The position numbers and the translations under genes are program-made. The notes below the pieces were generated by a model that worked only from the letters and a program-made list of their open reading frames with translations, was not told where the DNA came from and searched no databases. Positions 39,209-50,738 of a stretch of DNA of 64,000 nucleotides are shown here, one piece after another (positions within the stretch are counted from its first letter, which is position 1; each line of letters opens with the position of its first letter). This DNA comes from Desulfocicer sp963675955. GTDB lineage: Bacteria; Desulfobacterota; Desulfobacteria; Desulfobacterales; Desulfobacteraceae. The DNA lies in contig CAXXVR010000009.1 in the NCBI GenBank assembly GCA_963675955.2, forward strand, positions 1,550,001-1,614,000, in the 5' to 3' direction.

Positions 39209-39550
39209 TCAATAATCAGGAAATTAATTTTTATATAACAAATACATAAATTTTTCTTATCCACAATTTATAAATAAATTTAATTCTTTTTTACATTTCA
39301 AACCAGTATTCATCCCTTTATTCTCTGAAGTGCATTTTACTAATGACAATGCTTCATTATTACACATTTTAGTGAAAATTTTATTCAATAAGCATTCATG
39401 GATCTCAGTTTCATTTTGAGATTTATAACAAGGTGCAATAATTTTAAATGTTTCTAAAGATTTTTCATTGTTTTTTATGCCAGCTAAGTCCGAATTATCC
39501 AAATTTATTAAATACCTTGGTAGTATGTCAAATAAAAAAAGATCTGCCAT
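39209..39550 (-). CDS. Twin CX9C (CHCH-type) small protein
   Basis: The start is MADLFLFDILPRYLINLDNS at 39550 and the stop is TGA at 39209-39211, giving about 113 residues. Two helices carry CNNEALSLVKC and CKKELNLFINC, each a C-x9-C, separated by about ten residues. An extra pair (CYKSQNETEIHEC, C-x11-C) precedes them. Twin CX9C proteins are normally imported into the mitochondrial intermembrane space by the Mia40 relay and serve in respiratory-complex assembly or structure. I cannot assign a specific member. The last codons (QEKFMYLLYKNQF) lie beyond an in-frame TAA, read as Gln. Confidence 0.7.
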
Positions 39551-39619
39551 TTTATTTATTTAAATTGGAAAAATTTTAATTATTTTATTAATAAAAAATT
39601 ATTAATTTTTAGTAAAAAC

Positions 39620-41822
39620 TCATTCTTATTATTCCTCTTCTTCTTATTCCTTTTTTTTTATTCTTCGCTTTTTCCTATAATAATAATGTTAAACAAAAAA
39701 ATAATATACGGTTCTTTTTTAATTTATGGGCCCTTTAATGCAAAATCTTTGAGTTTCCACTATTAACATTCTTTTATAAACATTATATCGAGTTCAGGAT
39801 GATCAATCATTTCTTCCAAAAAGTTCAAACTAATTTAATATAATTGATTAAGTAGATTATTAACCTATTTAATTTGGTTTCTATGGTCTCTTCTATATCC
39901 TCTTCTTATCTTTCTTTCTACAATTACATTAATTATTTTACTGTCTCGATTGCTTATTCTTCATTTCCCATTAATTTATAGATTAATGCAATACTTTAAT
40001 TAAATTTAAAAAAAGCATTAATAGAACTTGTTTAATCGAGTGACTGTTGCTTGCGATCCTAGTCCTAGCATTTCGGATGTTATTTTCAGTGATAACTCTA
40101 ATATTGATAATGATTCTTAATAATTTGCTAATAATTTTTAAGCAAGGGCTATGCTAAAAAAAATAATGATCATTGAATAATAATTAAGTGATCACTTATT
40201 ATAGAATGTGGCGAGAACAAGATCTTTTTCTCCTTGAATACTTTTCCAAATTTGCATTCCTAAATTTAAATTATTTAATCCCATTTCAAAATTCTCTTCT
40301 TTTATGAACACTAACCCAATCCTTTTAATTCAATTGTAAATAAAATATAATTACTCATAATAAAGGTTTGCAATTTCAATATTACTTTCATTAAATAATT
40401 TCTTTAAATTCTCAATAGCCAAATTATAAAACTTTACTGCTTTCTCTGGCTCATGCATTGCAAAATGCAGTTAACCAATTCTCTTCAAACAAAAAGGGTA
40501 ACTCTGCAAATTCCTTCCATTATTTGTTACAAATTCTTCTTAAATTTCTTTTACTTCTAGAAACTCTTCTAAGGATTCAGAGTAATCAGACTTATCCTTT
40601 AATGCCAATCCTTTGAAATATTTTAATTACACTTTAAATTCTTGAATTTGTTCTGTTGGTTAATCAATGTCATCAATGAATTGTACTCCCTTATTTGACA
40701 TAATTACACATTTTTCCCATTATTTATGTTTATAATACAAATACGATCCATTCAGATACTAAGCAACAGTCACTACTGGTAAATAACTCTCTACATTTTA
40801 ACTTACTTATTATATATCCTTTAGCATATCACACACTATAAACCAAGAGGGCCTAATAGCAGCATTTCTATTCAGCATCTATGCTAATATTTTACACAAT
40901 TTCCCATGCGTTTTCTCCACTGTTTTAAACAAGGTAGCAAAATTTGCAACATTCCATTCCTTACTGCTCTTAGCTTCTAAAATTTTTTCCTCTGAAATCC
41001 CGCACATTCTCAAAACAACTAACCCCAATGCAAATACATCACCTTTGAAAGGCGAATAATGAACTTAACCTCCAGCTTCAACATCAAATAATTCACTTGC
41101 ACAATAAACTGATGACCCAACAAACCCTGTATTAATATATTTCCCAGGAAGTTGCACTAAACATGCACAGGACCAATTTCCTATTTTATAGCAGTCTTCT
41201 CTTTAACAGTATACTAAGGATTAAGTAGAAATATTTTAATGGCCAATGCCTAAATTCTCAGCAATTGCCATTGTTATTCCTATTTCTTTCATCAACCAAA
41301 TAATTTCTTCCTCTTTATAAATAACTCCTTAATTCAGTAGATCATCGAGTGAACAATCCCCATATTCATAGAACAACTGGGAGATACTTTCATGTATTAC
41401 CATCCCCTATAATTTAAGGAAATTCTTTACTTATTTCTGTTTTTGCAGTTTCGCCATAATTTTTACTTATTCTAATACTTTCAATAAATCTTTTTCACTT
41501 TCTAAATGCTTTAGTTAAATTTCAAGTTTTCTTTCTGTTTCATTGTTTTGGCCTCGTAAAATTCTGCATTCTTCTAATCTCTTTAAAAAAAAAATATTAT
41601 TTATGTTTAATTTGTTTAACTTAAATAATCTCAAAATTAGTTTCAAATTGCTCCATATTACTAAATAATTCTTCATCCTTTGGTGCATAACTTAATGATC
41701 CCTCTGCAACTTTTATATTTCATTGAGAAAATTCGTTGATCTCATTGATTAAAGTTCTTTAAAAAATGAATATAAATTACTTTAGATTACTTTGACAGTT
41801 CTTGTAAATTTAAATTAAACAT
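39620..41822 (-). CDS. Pseudokinase with TPR-like C-terminal half
   Basis: The start at 41822 gives MFNLNLQELSK, and introns of 34-43 nt join a continuous frame. The kinase-like part reads QLFYEYGDCSLDDLLNQGV, then GIGHQNISTQSLVY in place of the HRD loop and IGNWSCACL in place of DFG, then YSPFKGDVFALGLVVLRMCG (subdomain IX) and MLNRNAAIRPSWF (XI). Both catalytic aspartates are lost, so it should be inactive. A helical region with TPR-type spacing follows (LHFAMHEPEKAVKFYNLAIE, EENFEMGLNNLNLGMQIWKS). An intron at 39675-39709 leads to a basic-acidic tail (PKKRRIKKKEQEEEEQQE) that resembles a nuclear signal. The stop is TGA 39620-39622. Partners are unknown. Confidence 0.65.
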
Positions 41823-42440
41823 CAATTTTTAATCCTTTCTACATAATGATGAATTTAAAATAATAAGAAACGTTTGGTTAAATAATATCGTGGTCATCAT
41901 TTTCTTTTAAATAGCAAAATAAAAATAGTTTCAAAAATAATCTTTTATTATTAATATAAATCAATTTTTTATTAATTTTTTACTTTTTTAATTTATTTTT
42001 ATTAGTTATTATTATAAGTATTTTAAAAAATTAATTATCAAATTCAAGTAAACTCATTCTTATTCTTATGTTGTTGTTTAAATATTTTCACATTCTTAAT
42101 TCTCCCCTTTGCTTTATTCTTTATTCTATTAGTTTGTATCAATCGCCTTCACTTCTTAAAATTTATATTAAGTTCCCAAAATTATATAATTTGAAAATTT
42201 TTTAGTAATTGATTAAACAAGCTCATTAAATTTATTATGAAATTCTTATGAAAAAAACTCAAGTCCTAAATTTAATTAATTAAAAAAATATTTCAATTAA
42301 TAACCTTATTTTAATGGAAATGTCAATATAAATTTTTAAGGCAACTAAGCATTATTTAACACAATTTGTAATTGTCTAAAATATAAAATTATTTAATTTC
42401 ATTCTAAATCTCATACCCTGAATGCATTCATAACTCACAA
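41823..42440. other. Intergenic, divergent flank
   Basis: AT-rich stretch between the start of the minus-strand pseudokinase gene and the next plus-strand ORF. No coding signal or clear motif is seen; promoters for both directions probably lie here. Confidence 0.4.
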
Positions 42441-43250
42441 ATGAATGGCACTTTATTAATAACCCTTGATTTCTTAAAAAATCGTTTGTTTACTTCTCCA
42501 AACATCGACTACTCATTTCGTGAAGTTTCTAATTCTGACTCTTACTTTAAGAAAAAGGTTTGATTAACATAAAAAAAATATTTTGTAACAGTTAATGATA
42601 TTAAGTTTTTATTTGGTGAACTACGTTGTCTTCCAATAGAAGGTAGTGGAAAGTCTGAAATATTTGCTAGTATTCTTTCTTTTGTTTCTCTTTCCTTCAA
42701 AAATTTTTGTAGATCGTAATTAGATTTTTTTTCCAGAATGCGCCGCAGGATCGTATAATTTTCTTAATCGATTTTACGTAGTTATTAACTTCTCATAAAC
42801 TTTTTAGAAAACTACCAAAACAAATAATAATAATAAGTTATTAATGTATAAATGAACGCAACTTCAATTTTATATTTTTCTCTATCTGTTGATAAATTCG
42901 AAACTGATCGTTTAATATCTATTTATTAATAAAAAACCAAGAATTTTTCTGATAACTTGAAGCATTAGAATCAGTTTAAATTCTATTCAATTTATTCAAG
43001 AGGATTTTATTTTCCCGTTCAATTTCTGAACAACTAAATAGATTAATTACTAAAACCCAATGAATAATTATTAACTGTTCAGTATAAATTTATTCCTTTT
43101 TTTTTTAACAATTAAGAAATTAAAGATTCCAAGTCGCAGGTTTACTATTATCAATACTTGAAGGCATATTTCTAATTCTGTGAAGATGCCCGATAAGCAT
43201 ATTGTTTGACTTTTCTATTTACTATAGTCTCACTAAATTTTTAAACTTGA
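42441..43250 (+). CDS. Hypothetical ORF, about 269 codons
   Basis: An uninterrupted frame from ATG 42441 to TGA 43248-43250 with one internal TGA (about 42561) that would be Trp. After that point about 230 codons run without TGA, which is unlikely by chance at this base composition. The product begins MNGTLLITLDFLKNRLF and contains LPIEGSGKSEIFASIL, which superficially resembles a P-loop. It has hydrophobic and Q-rich stretches but no recognised domain. It could alternatively be split by a 34-nt GT-AG segment at 42557-42590, which changes the downstream frame. Treat as tentative. Confidence 0.35.
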
Positions 43251-43515
43251 TTTATCTGTTCTACATAATTTTTATTAATAGTAATTAAATATTTATTGAA
43301 ACTTTAATAATATAAAAACTTGAATACTATGTTGAGCATCTTCTTCAAATTGAAAAAAATTACTGAAATATTCAATTTTGAGCCCAGTATTATAATTCTT
43401 TATAAATATCTTTAACTTTTAATCATATATAAAAAAATTATGGGAAAATATTTATGATGATATTTAAATTTATTTGAAAATAAAACAAAAAACTTTGATT
43501 AAGTTTAGCATTAAA

Positions 43516-45553
43516 ATGAAGAGAAGTTCCTTTACTTATTTCAATGGTATTCAAGAGCCATAAATAAATGATAGTCCACCATGCAAAGAATAAAAAGTTA
43601 TTTGGTGTGATTTATATTTCAATAAAGAAAAATCAAAATGACATTAATTCTTCAAATTCCTAAGAAAAAGTCCTTTCAACTCAAGATCTTCAGGACAGTA
43701 TGTAGCTCTGCCGCTCCTAATTTTACTAATTTCTTGCATAGATTGATTCGATAAAGAACGAGCAACTAGATTTTTGTGTGCTCAAGTAAAAATTAAATAT
43801 AACAATAGACTCCTTAATTGATTCGAATAATATAGAGATACTATTTAATAACATTCTTTCAAAGTCCCATTTATTTGTTTTAAATATTTTTCTAAAAGAT
43901 ATTTATTTTAAAAAAAAAAAAAAAATTGGAGTAGTTCAGAAATATAGCTTCTTATATGGATTGTTGTCAAGTATTCCGAATTCATTAGTATATCCCATAG
44001 TTCGCTGGTTTTAATAACTCTTTGTTTAATCATATTTTATTTTAGGAGGATTAACACTGGAAAGAGATAGCGAAATTAATGTGCGGTAAATCCCCAGAAG
44101 ATTGCAAATTAAAATGGCTATCCTTTCAAAAATCATAGCTTCAAAAGCAACCATGGACACTAGAAGAAGATCAAATTCTACGTAATTTACTCACATCGTT
44201 AAATTTACATTTGATTTAAATGCAATATTGTAGGGAACAAGGAATAAAATAATGAAGCAAAATAGCTACCAAACTCAACTCTGAATCTCATAGCGATTAC
44301 TTCCGTAATGGAAAGCAATGTCGCGAACGGTTTAATAATCACCTTAACCCTGAACTTAATAAGTAAATTTATTCTTTTAATAGTGATAAATTTTTAGAGG
44401 AATATGGATATTGGAAGAAGATATTATTCTCTTAAAATCAATATTATCAATCGGCAAACATTGGTCTGAAATTTCTCATAAACTCAAAGGAAGAACCGAA
44501 AATTCAGTAAAAAATCGACTGAATAGTCTAATAAAAAGGGAAGAGAATGGCTAACCTTAAACTGGCAGTATATTACCATAAATAAAAGAAGAATCTAGTT
44601 CATTGCTATCAAATTCTGAGCCAAATTTATAATAGATTTAACTAATTTTATAAAAAAAATAAATAGAATTGTCATAATATTAGTAGTAGTATTAGTAGTA
44701 GTAGCAGTAGTAGGAGTAAAAACCTTTTTAATAAACTTTGGAAAAAAGAAAATTCAAGAATGAGATTAAATCAAATAATCTATTACTGAAATGTTCTTAG
44801 AATGAAAGTAGTTTTGAATCATAAAATTAAGAAATTAAAAGTCTTTAATATCTTGAATAGAATCCTTTAAATAATTTTAATTAATAATAATAATAATAAG
44901 CTTCAGCTTTGCCTGTTCAGTCAAACCCATATTTACTAGAACCTAATAATCCCTTTAATTTCTACTATCAAAACTTGCTAAAAAAATAAGAATACAATAT
45001 CGCTCAATAATATGCATTATAATCAATGGCATCAAGTCTTTAAACATAACTTGCAAGTTAATGGTAATCACAAAATTAATTGCCTGGATAATTTTCGATA
45101 AATTAATTAATGAATTAATCTTAAAATTTAATCCCAGAAATTGCATGAAAAAAAAATCTTTCTTCAATTGATTTGAATGATTTTTCAAATGCTTAAATTA
45201 GTTTATATAATCCTGGCAAAAATGAATTATATGTAATTCCTTTGAGTTAGAGATAATAAAATGATGTTAAATCTTAAATTTAAGTTTTGCTTTCTAATTC
45301 ATAATTTGAAGCTTAGAAATATTAAAATCCTTTGTTTAATACTTGCACAAATATTGGATCGCCTGATTTAGCTCGTTAAATGCATTAACTATAAATTTCA
45401 GAATTAATGCAACAATAATAATTATAACAATAATAGTAATAAAAATCATAAGAAGAAGAAATTGGATTAAATCATTGTATTAAATAAGAAAATTAAAACC
45501 CTGGGAATAACCAAGATGAAAAGCCTAATAATAATAATAATTAAATGAATTGA
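43516..45553 (+). CDS. Three-repeat Myb-like transcription factor, Q-rich
   Basis: The start is MKRSSFTYFNGIQEPQINDS. After two introns comes R1: NWSSSEIQLLIWIVVKYSEF, then HWKEIAKLMCGKS and KLKWLSF. R2 is QPWTLEEDQILRNLL, then QWSKIATKLNSES and GKQCRERFNNHLNPE. An intron (44363-44397) precedes R3: GIWILEEDIILLKSILSIGK, HWSEISHKLKGRTENSVKNR. The conserved Trp of R2 (QWSKIA) is TGA at 44253-44255. The C-terminal half is rich in Gln (runs of TAA/TAG near 44690 and 44885) and ends at TGA 45551-45553. Three Myb repeats bind DNA in the animal c-Myb/plant 3R-Myb and SNAPc4 families. The Q-rich tail suggests an activation domain. Nuclear role inferred. Confidence 0.8.
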
Positions 45554-46094
45554 TGATTGTGAAAAAATTGTAAAAGTATGGAAATTTTAACTGTTTTTAT
45601 TTTGTAATATTCACTTTGTTAAAGGCTATTTTTATTTCTTTCCATAGAAAATTAAAATAAAAACAAAAAAAAAATATTTACATTTAAATATCAAACAATA
45701 TTTGATTGAAAATTTTAAATATACTGAACTTAAAAACAAATAAAAAAAATCTAAACTTTATTTTTCAAATTACATTGAATTAAAAATCAATTTCTTGTAC
45801 TTTTGCTTCATTTTTAAGTTTTGAAAAAATTCGGGTTTAATAAACTTATACTTTTGAGAGCTAATTAAAACTTTTTGATTTTATCATAATGTTCTTATTT
45901 ATATAGTTCATTAATCCTAGATTTTTTTATATAAGTAAATGCAAATGTTTTTTTAAAAAATTATTTAGCAAGTTTTAATAAGTTTAATCCAAATTACTTA
46001 TCCTCTAACATAGTTCTCCTTAAAAAAATATTAACAAAAAATTAACAAAAAACCAGCCCTCATAGCATCTAAATGCCTTTGAATTTTCATAAAT
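45554..46094. other. Intergenic region between convergent genes
   Basis: About 540 bp of AT-rich sequence between the stop of the Myb gene and the stop of the minus-strand Q-rich gene. I see no coding sequence in it. Confidence 0.5.
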
Positions 46095-46562
46095 TCATTA
46101 TGATAAAATATTCAATTCCATTATTTTTTTTTCGTTCTCACCTCGGATCCTCGCCATCTAGGTTTCAAATTTAATAAAATCTCTGAGTCCAGATGCATAA
46201 TTAATTAAAAAATTTCGAGATGCAAGACTAATATTGCGTTTACTCATTTCAATCACCTCATCAACTTATTCTTCTTCAATTTTCGGTAATCCACCACCAA
46301 GAGAAAATTAAGAAAATGCTTGACTAAAGTTTGCCATCATAGGCGAATTTGCGCTGTTCTATGTAGATGACCCGCAGGTTCCACATGATGCTATGTTCGG
46401 TGGAGAACAAGCTCATGAGATTGGAGAACTTAATGGCAAAACTTGATTGGTTTAGAATTATTATTATTGTTGATAGGATTCTTACATTTATTATAGCTGA
46501 AGTAATAGATTTAAATTGGCATTGAGTAGTAATTACTACCAGTTTTATTGTGCTTGTTCCAT
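46095..46562 (-). CDS. Q-rich hypothetical protein, 155 aa
   Basis: The start MEQAQQNWQQLLLNANLNLL at 46562 leads into a Gln-rich N-terminus made mostly of TAA/TAG codons. A small cysteine patch (SCGTCGSS) follows. A short conserved-looking helical module comes last (GGGLPKIEEEQVDEVIEMSK, then NISLASRNFLINYASGLRDF), ending with RIRGENEKKIMELNILSQ and TGA at 46095-46097. One TGA near 46400 reads as Trp. The region has visibly higher GC than its flanks, as expected for coding DNA. No family recognised. On the complementary strand an overlapping ATG-led frame exists but lacks this Q-rich continuity. Confidence 0.6.
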
Positions 46563-47234
46563 TTTATGAAGTTATTTTGTTTTAGAATTTTTAATAAATT
46601 ATTTTTTTGAATTAATTTTTTTACACTTTATCTTTAATAATGCTTTTATTCAAATTTGACTTCTAATTTAGGTTTAAAATTGCTATATAAAAAATTTAAA
46701 TTATTTCTAACATTTTTTTTATGTTTATTAAAAGTATATTTAATTTAATTAAATTAAAGTTGAAAAAATAATTTTAATTTTAAATAAAGATTATTTTGAA
46801 AAATTTCAATTTTTTTCAAGAAACTTTGGGTATATCTAACAATATAAATATTCAAAAATTAATACTACTTAATTATTTTTCTTATTACTCAAGCTCTAAA
46901 GATGTCAAGGCTGTTTTTTAACTTGATGACAACAAATGCTCGCCAGAATTTAGTGAATTGCTCATGAGCAAATAGTTTGAATTTATCTAAAAAGAGTTTA
47001 TTTAGTGTTTCTAATCTTATTCAAAACAAATTTCAATAAATTTCAATATAAAAGCTACTATTGCATTCTTGTGGTATCTAGCTCTTAGAACAATCTTCTT
47101 CTTTTTATTCATTCTTTATTATTTTTTCTTATTGTGCATTTTAGTTTATAACAATATTTTATGTTATTCCTATTTACTTTGGTTATATTAATTGTATATC
47201 AGGATTAATTGAATTTTCTAACTCTAACTATTCA
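46563..47234. other. Intergenic region holding one edge of a segmental duplication
   Basis: Flank of the first membrane-protein copy. The part from about 46890 onward resembles 50608-50880 at nucleotide level (shared text such as AAGGCTGTTTTT/AAGGCTGTTGTTT and AATTGCTCATGAG). It marks the 3' side of the duplicated block. No independent gene seen. Confidence 0.5.
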
Positions 47235-48525
47235 TCACTAGGAGCCTTAATATTCAAAACCTTTTCTTCTTTATTTTCTAAAATAAATTTCTAAATTAAT
47301 TAATTATTAATTACAATTCTTGGGTTTATTTTTATTAAGAAACTTTTTATACATTATTATCCCTATGATGATGATAATTATAATGATAGTAATGATGATA
47401 ATAACAATAATTCATGTTTTTGATTTCTCTTCATTATTAGTTTCTTCATTAATTACAAAGTTCTGAACTGTAACTTCAGGTGTTATTACAATCCTTACTT
47501 TTGTCAAATTTCCATCGATTTATTATTCAGTCATATAATTTTCGAAAATCATTCGTAGTCTAAACTACTTTCCAAATTTTTTTACAATCTCACTAATATT
47601 CAAATTTACAATAGTTTTTCCATCCTCACTCTCTATAGTCATTTCTTCATTTAATTTCATTGCATAATCATCATCCTCTACATATACATCCCCAATTATT
47701 AAATAATCTTCTTTTAGTAATCGCCTTGTGGAATTTTCATTGAAAACATACGTTAGTATATCATCTGGTGTAACTTTCTCAACAAATGTTTCTTCCTGAC
47801 CAGTCACAGTGTTTATAATTTCATCTGCTTCCACACTATTTGCATCTGTTTCACATTCTCCTATACTACAAATAGTCGTCTCTATCTCTGGTAATGTATC
47901 ATCCTCTTCACAAGATGATCCACAACATGGACAATCCTCTTATTCAATTAATGTAACAGCACTCATTGCAACACTGGATTATGTATTTACTTAAACTGCA
48001 ATCGCATTTTTAAGTACCGCATAAATCGAGCTAAATGTGTCATCTGTGTCATCATCCCCTGGCTATCCAAACGCAATATTTAGTCCGCATTGTTTATTGA
48101 CTATGATTCCTTCAGTATCTACCTGCTTCTCTTCACAATCTAGTTTCATAAAAACCGATTATTTTAATGTAGCACTAATAATCGTCTCTGTTTCATCTCT
48201 TTTTGTCTCAATAAATGTAACGGATGCTATTTCTTCAGCATTTTAATCTGTTAAATAGACTTTTTCAATCATCTGAACATCCTCCCAATAAAATGGGATT
48301 GTTACTTTTATGACGATTGAAGAATCATCAGAAAGACTTATGCCCTCGATAATTTTTGTTTGATTTTCATTTAACCATGCTGTAAATTTGTAGCCTTCTA
48401 CAATTCCAATAACACTGCCTTAAATTTTAATTTAAAAAATGAGTTATATTTTTACTATTTCCATATAAAATTAAGCAAGTAAAGTATAAAAGGAAGAAAA
48501 TTGAAGGAAATCCAAAATTGTTCAT
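47235..48525 (-). CDS. Type I membrane protein with cysteine-rich loop, copy 1
   Basis: Exon 1 starts at 48525 with a signal peptide (MNNFGFPSIFFLLYFTCLIL). A 37-nt intron lies at 48419-48455. The ectodomain includes SSVIGIVEGYKFTAWLNENQ, MIEKVYLTDQNAEEIASVTF, KLDCEEKQVDTEGI and a Cys cluster (EDCPCCGSSC, TICSIGEC). It continues with FNENSTRRLLKEDYLIIGDV and TIVNLNISEIVKKF. An in-frame TGA at about 47412, read as Trp, begins a poly-Ile transmembrane segment (WIIVIIIITIIIIIIIIGII), then MYKKFLNKNKP and a short tail ending in two consecutive TGAs near 47235. Reading TGA as stop would remove the membrane anchor. Function unknown; N-glycosylation sites suggest a surface protein. Confidence 0.65.
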
Positions 48526-48749
48526 TTATAATTTTTTATCTTAAAATATTTTTTAATAATTCTTTTATTTCTCAAATACTTTTAAGGTTTAAAAAACATA
48601 AAAATTTATAATTATTTAATATTCTATGAAATTTACAATCACAAATTTATTTAATCAATTTCTCTCTCTACATCACAATATTTAAAAAAGTAATAGATTT
48701 AATTATTTTTATTTATTATTATTCTTACAAATAAAAATTACTATTAAAA

Positions 48750-49416
48750 ATGGACACAGAATAAGAATTAAAAACTAAAATCCACTATCTTCGTGAATAA
48801 ATTAACAAAAAATAAAATGAAAAGCACCCTTCTGCCGATGGTGATATTGACAGTGCTTAAAAAGAAAGAATTCAGTAGGAGTAATAAAAACTAACTGATG
48901 AACTCTTACAATAGAATTTTAAAATTACCATTAATCCTAATAATCGTTTTGCTATGAGTAAACTCGTTGTGTAGAATCAATTAAATTCGGAGATTAAAGA
49001 TAAAAATAATTAATTATTACTTGATGCTTAAAAGACTGCTTAATTTGGCTTCGGAAATAAATAAATATATGATTTTTAATATGGAGAAGAATCGTAGGAG
49101 GAAGAATAAGAATAAAAGTATTTTTCTAAGTATTCTGGGAACATTGTGTTATTTAAAAAAATTAAGTAATATTTTTATAGAGATTAAATAGATGACTTAG
49201 CTGAACAAATTTATTCTATCTCGCATCCCGACTATCACGAAAAATAAAGAATCTCTCCTAGAAATTAAAAGTTATTTTTATTATTGTTATTCAAAACAAA
49301 GGAAAAGAAAAACTGGATATTGCTAATATTGTTCCACCCTCCTTTAAAAAGGCCTACCGACTTCTTATTGCTAAAAGAATCACATGAAATTTTAGATGAA
49401 GTACCAGCATTATTGA
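48750..49416 (+). CDS. Coiled-coil protein with possible C-terminal Cys/His motif
   Basis: The start is MDTEQELKTKIHYLREQINK. Charged coiled-coil stretches follow (RIQQEQQKLTDELLQQ, KLVVQNQLNSEIKDKNNQLL) with an acidic run ESQEEEQEQKYF. A 31-nt intron at 49271-49301 then leads to RKTGYCQYCSTLLQKGLPTS and SYCQKNHMKF, a C-x2-C-x12-C-x3-H arrangement that could bind zinc. The frame ends at TGA 49414-49416. Without that intron the frame would run across the convergent Elp4 3' end, so I prefer the spliced reading. No family is recognised. Confidence 0.5.
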
Positions 49417-49461
49417 AATAATAATACCTATAACATTATCATTGTGTCTTATTTAAAACAA

Positions 49462-50460
49462 TCAAACATTATCAAAAGTTGGATTTATATATAACTTTTC
49501 AATCACAATTTCCTTTTTATCATTAAGTTTGAGTCCCCATGTCATTGTTTCCAAGCAAAACCCCGCATAATTTTAATAAACTGGCAGTTTTTAAAATTTC
49601 AATAATCCTTAAAAATCCTCGAACTCCTTCCCACCAAAAATTTATTCAATTTAAAAATAAAGATCCGCTGCTTTTTTGAATTAATACTTGGTTTTCGCAC
49701 TGCAATTTGTGGGGATAGTTAATAAAATAAGACTATGCGAAGCTTTTAGAAATACTTTTAAAGCATGCAAAAATTAAGCGAATTCAATAGTTTCTTCAGG
49801 ATTGAATTTATTTAATAAGTTCCTAATACAAAATTTTTTTAAGGATGTGTCCTTGGATGACCTTTTTATAATAATAAATACTTTTTGTAAATACTAACTT
49901 TAAACAATTGCTATAGGTATTGCAAATACTTTCAAACAGTTACTATAAATTACTAAATTGTTCGAGATTAAGTAGTTCGAGTTTATTATTATCCACCATT
50001 TCTTCTTTCATATTTTTGGATAAATCAATCCTAGGCGCATTTTAAGAAATTGGCAAAGTGTTTTCCACTTACTTCAATTTATTATACCTCCATGCGATTT
50101 TATGCTTAAATAATTATAAATTTAAAACACACAATATTAAACATCTTCTTCTTCTTTTTCTTTTTTTTCTTCTCCCTTAACTATTTTAGTCACCATTTTA
50201 TCAGGTACAATATTTCGCCAATTTATTACCTCGTAATCATAGATTATTACTTATTAATTCAACTAAATTCCACTTCCTAAATAATATCTGACAAATTATG
50301 TATGAATTTTTGTTGGATAATCCTCTTCCATTACTATTAAAGTTCCCTTTTTTAATGAGTTATCTAAAATCGCATCAAAGTATGGTAGACCAAAAAAAAT
50401 ATTCCCAGAACTTTAAAATTAATCCCCAGGTTTTATTTTTTTTTAAAAACTAGATTTCAT
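49462..50460 (-). CDS. ELP4: Elongator complex subunit Elp4
   Basis: The start at 50460 gives MKSSFQKKIKPGDQFQSSGN, then NIFFGLPYFDAILDNSLKKG and TLIVMEEDYPTKIHTQFVRY, the RecA-like opening of Elp4 (family pattern G-x-P-x-LD then LIEED). An intron follows the K/E-rich stretch. Next comes HKIAWRYNKLK (family IAWRY), then FLKASHSLILLTIPTNC, GGKEFEDFQGLLKFQKLPVY and KKEIVIEKLYINPTF, ending at TGA 49462-49464. A longer intron or a frame change lies around 49830-49900. Elp4 forms the Elp456 RecA-like ring that, with Elp123, modifies wobble uridines of tRNA. The length, about 300 residues, is close to the family. Confidence 0.85.
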
Positions 50461-50738
50461 TTTTATTTTATCTATTGTTAATATTTATGCTTAATAAAAT
50501 TTTATAAAGTTTTAAATACATTAAAATCATATACTATATTTCAATAAAAATCATTTAACTTTTAATTACTATTACTTTTTAATCCTTTTTTTTAATTAAT
50601 ATCTAAAAATGCCAAGGCTGTTGTTTCACTTGGTTGTAAAAACAACTCTTGAGAATTTATTTAATTGCTCATGAGTAATTTGAATTTATCGAAATAGATT
50701 GCATGTCTAACAGTTTCTAATTTTCTTTAAAATAAATT

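Noticed and set aside
39620..41822. Annotation as an active protein kinase
   Set aside because: The HRD and DFG aspartates are both absent in the best frame.
46342..46460. Plus-strand frame with higher GC (FYVDDPQVPHDAMFGGEQ)
   Set aside because: The minus-strand frame through the same bases is longer, has a start and stop, and joins a Q-rich N-terminus to a helical module; the plus frame has no upstream continuation.
47340..47415. Simple microsatellite (ATC/ATT)n as non-coding repeat
   Set aside because: The run is in frame with the membrane-protein gene, and the paralog keeps an equivalent Ile-rich segment despite sequence divergence.
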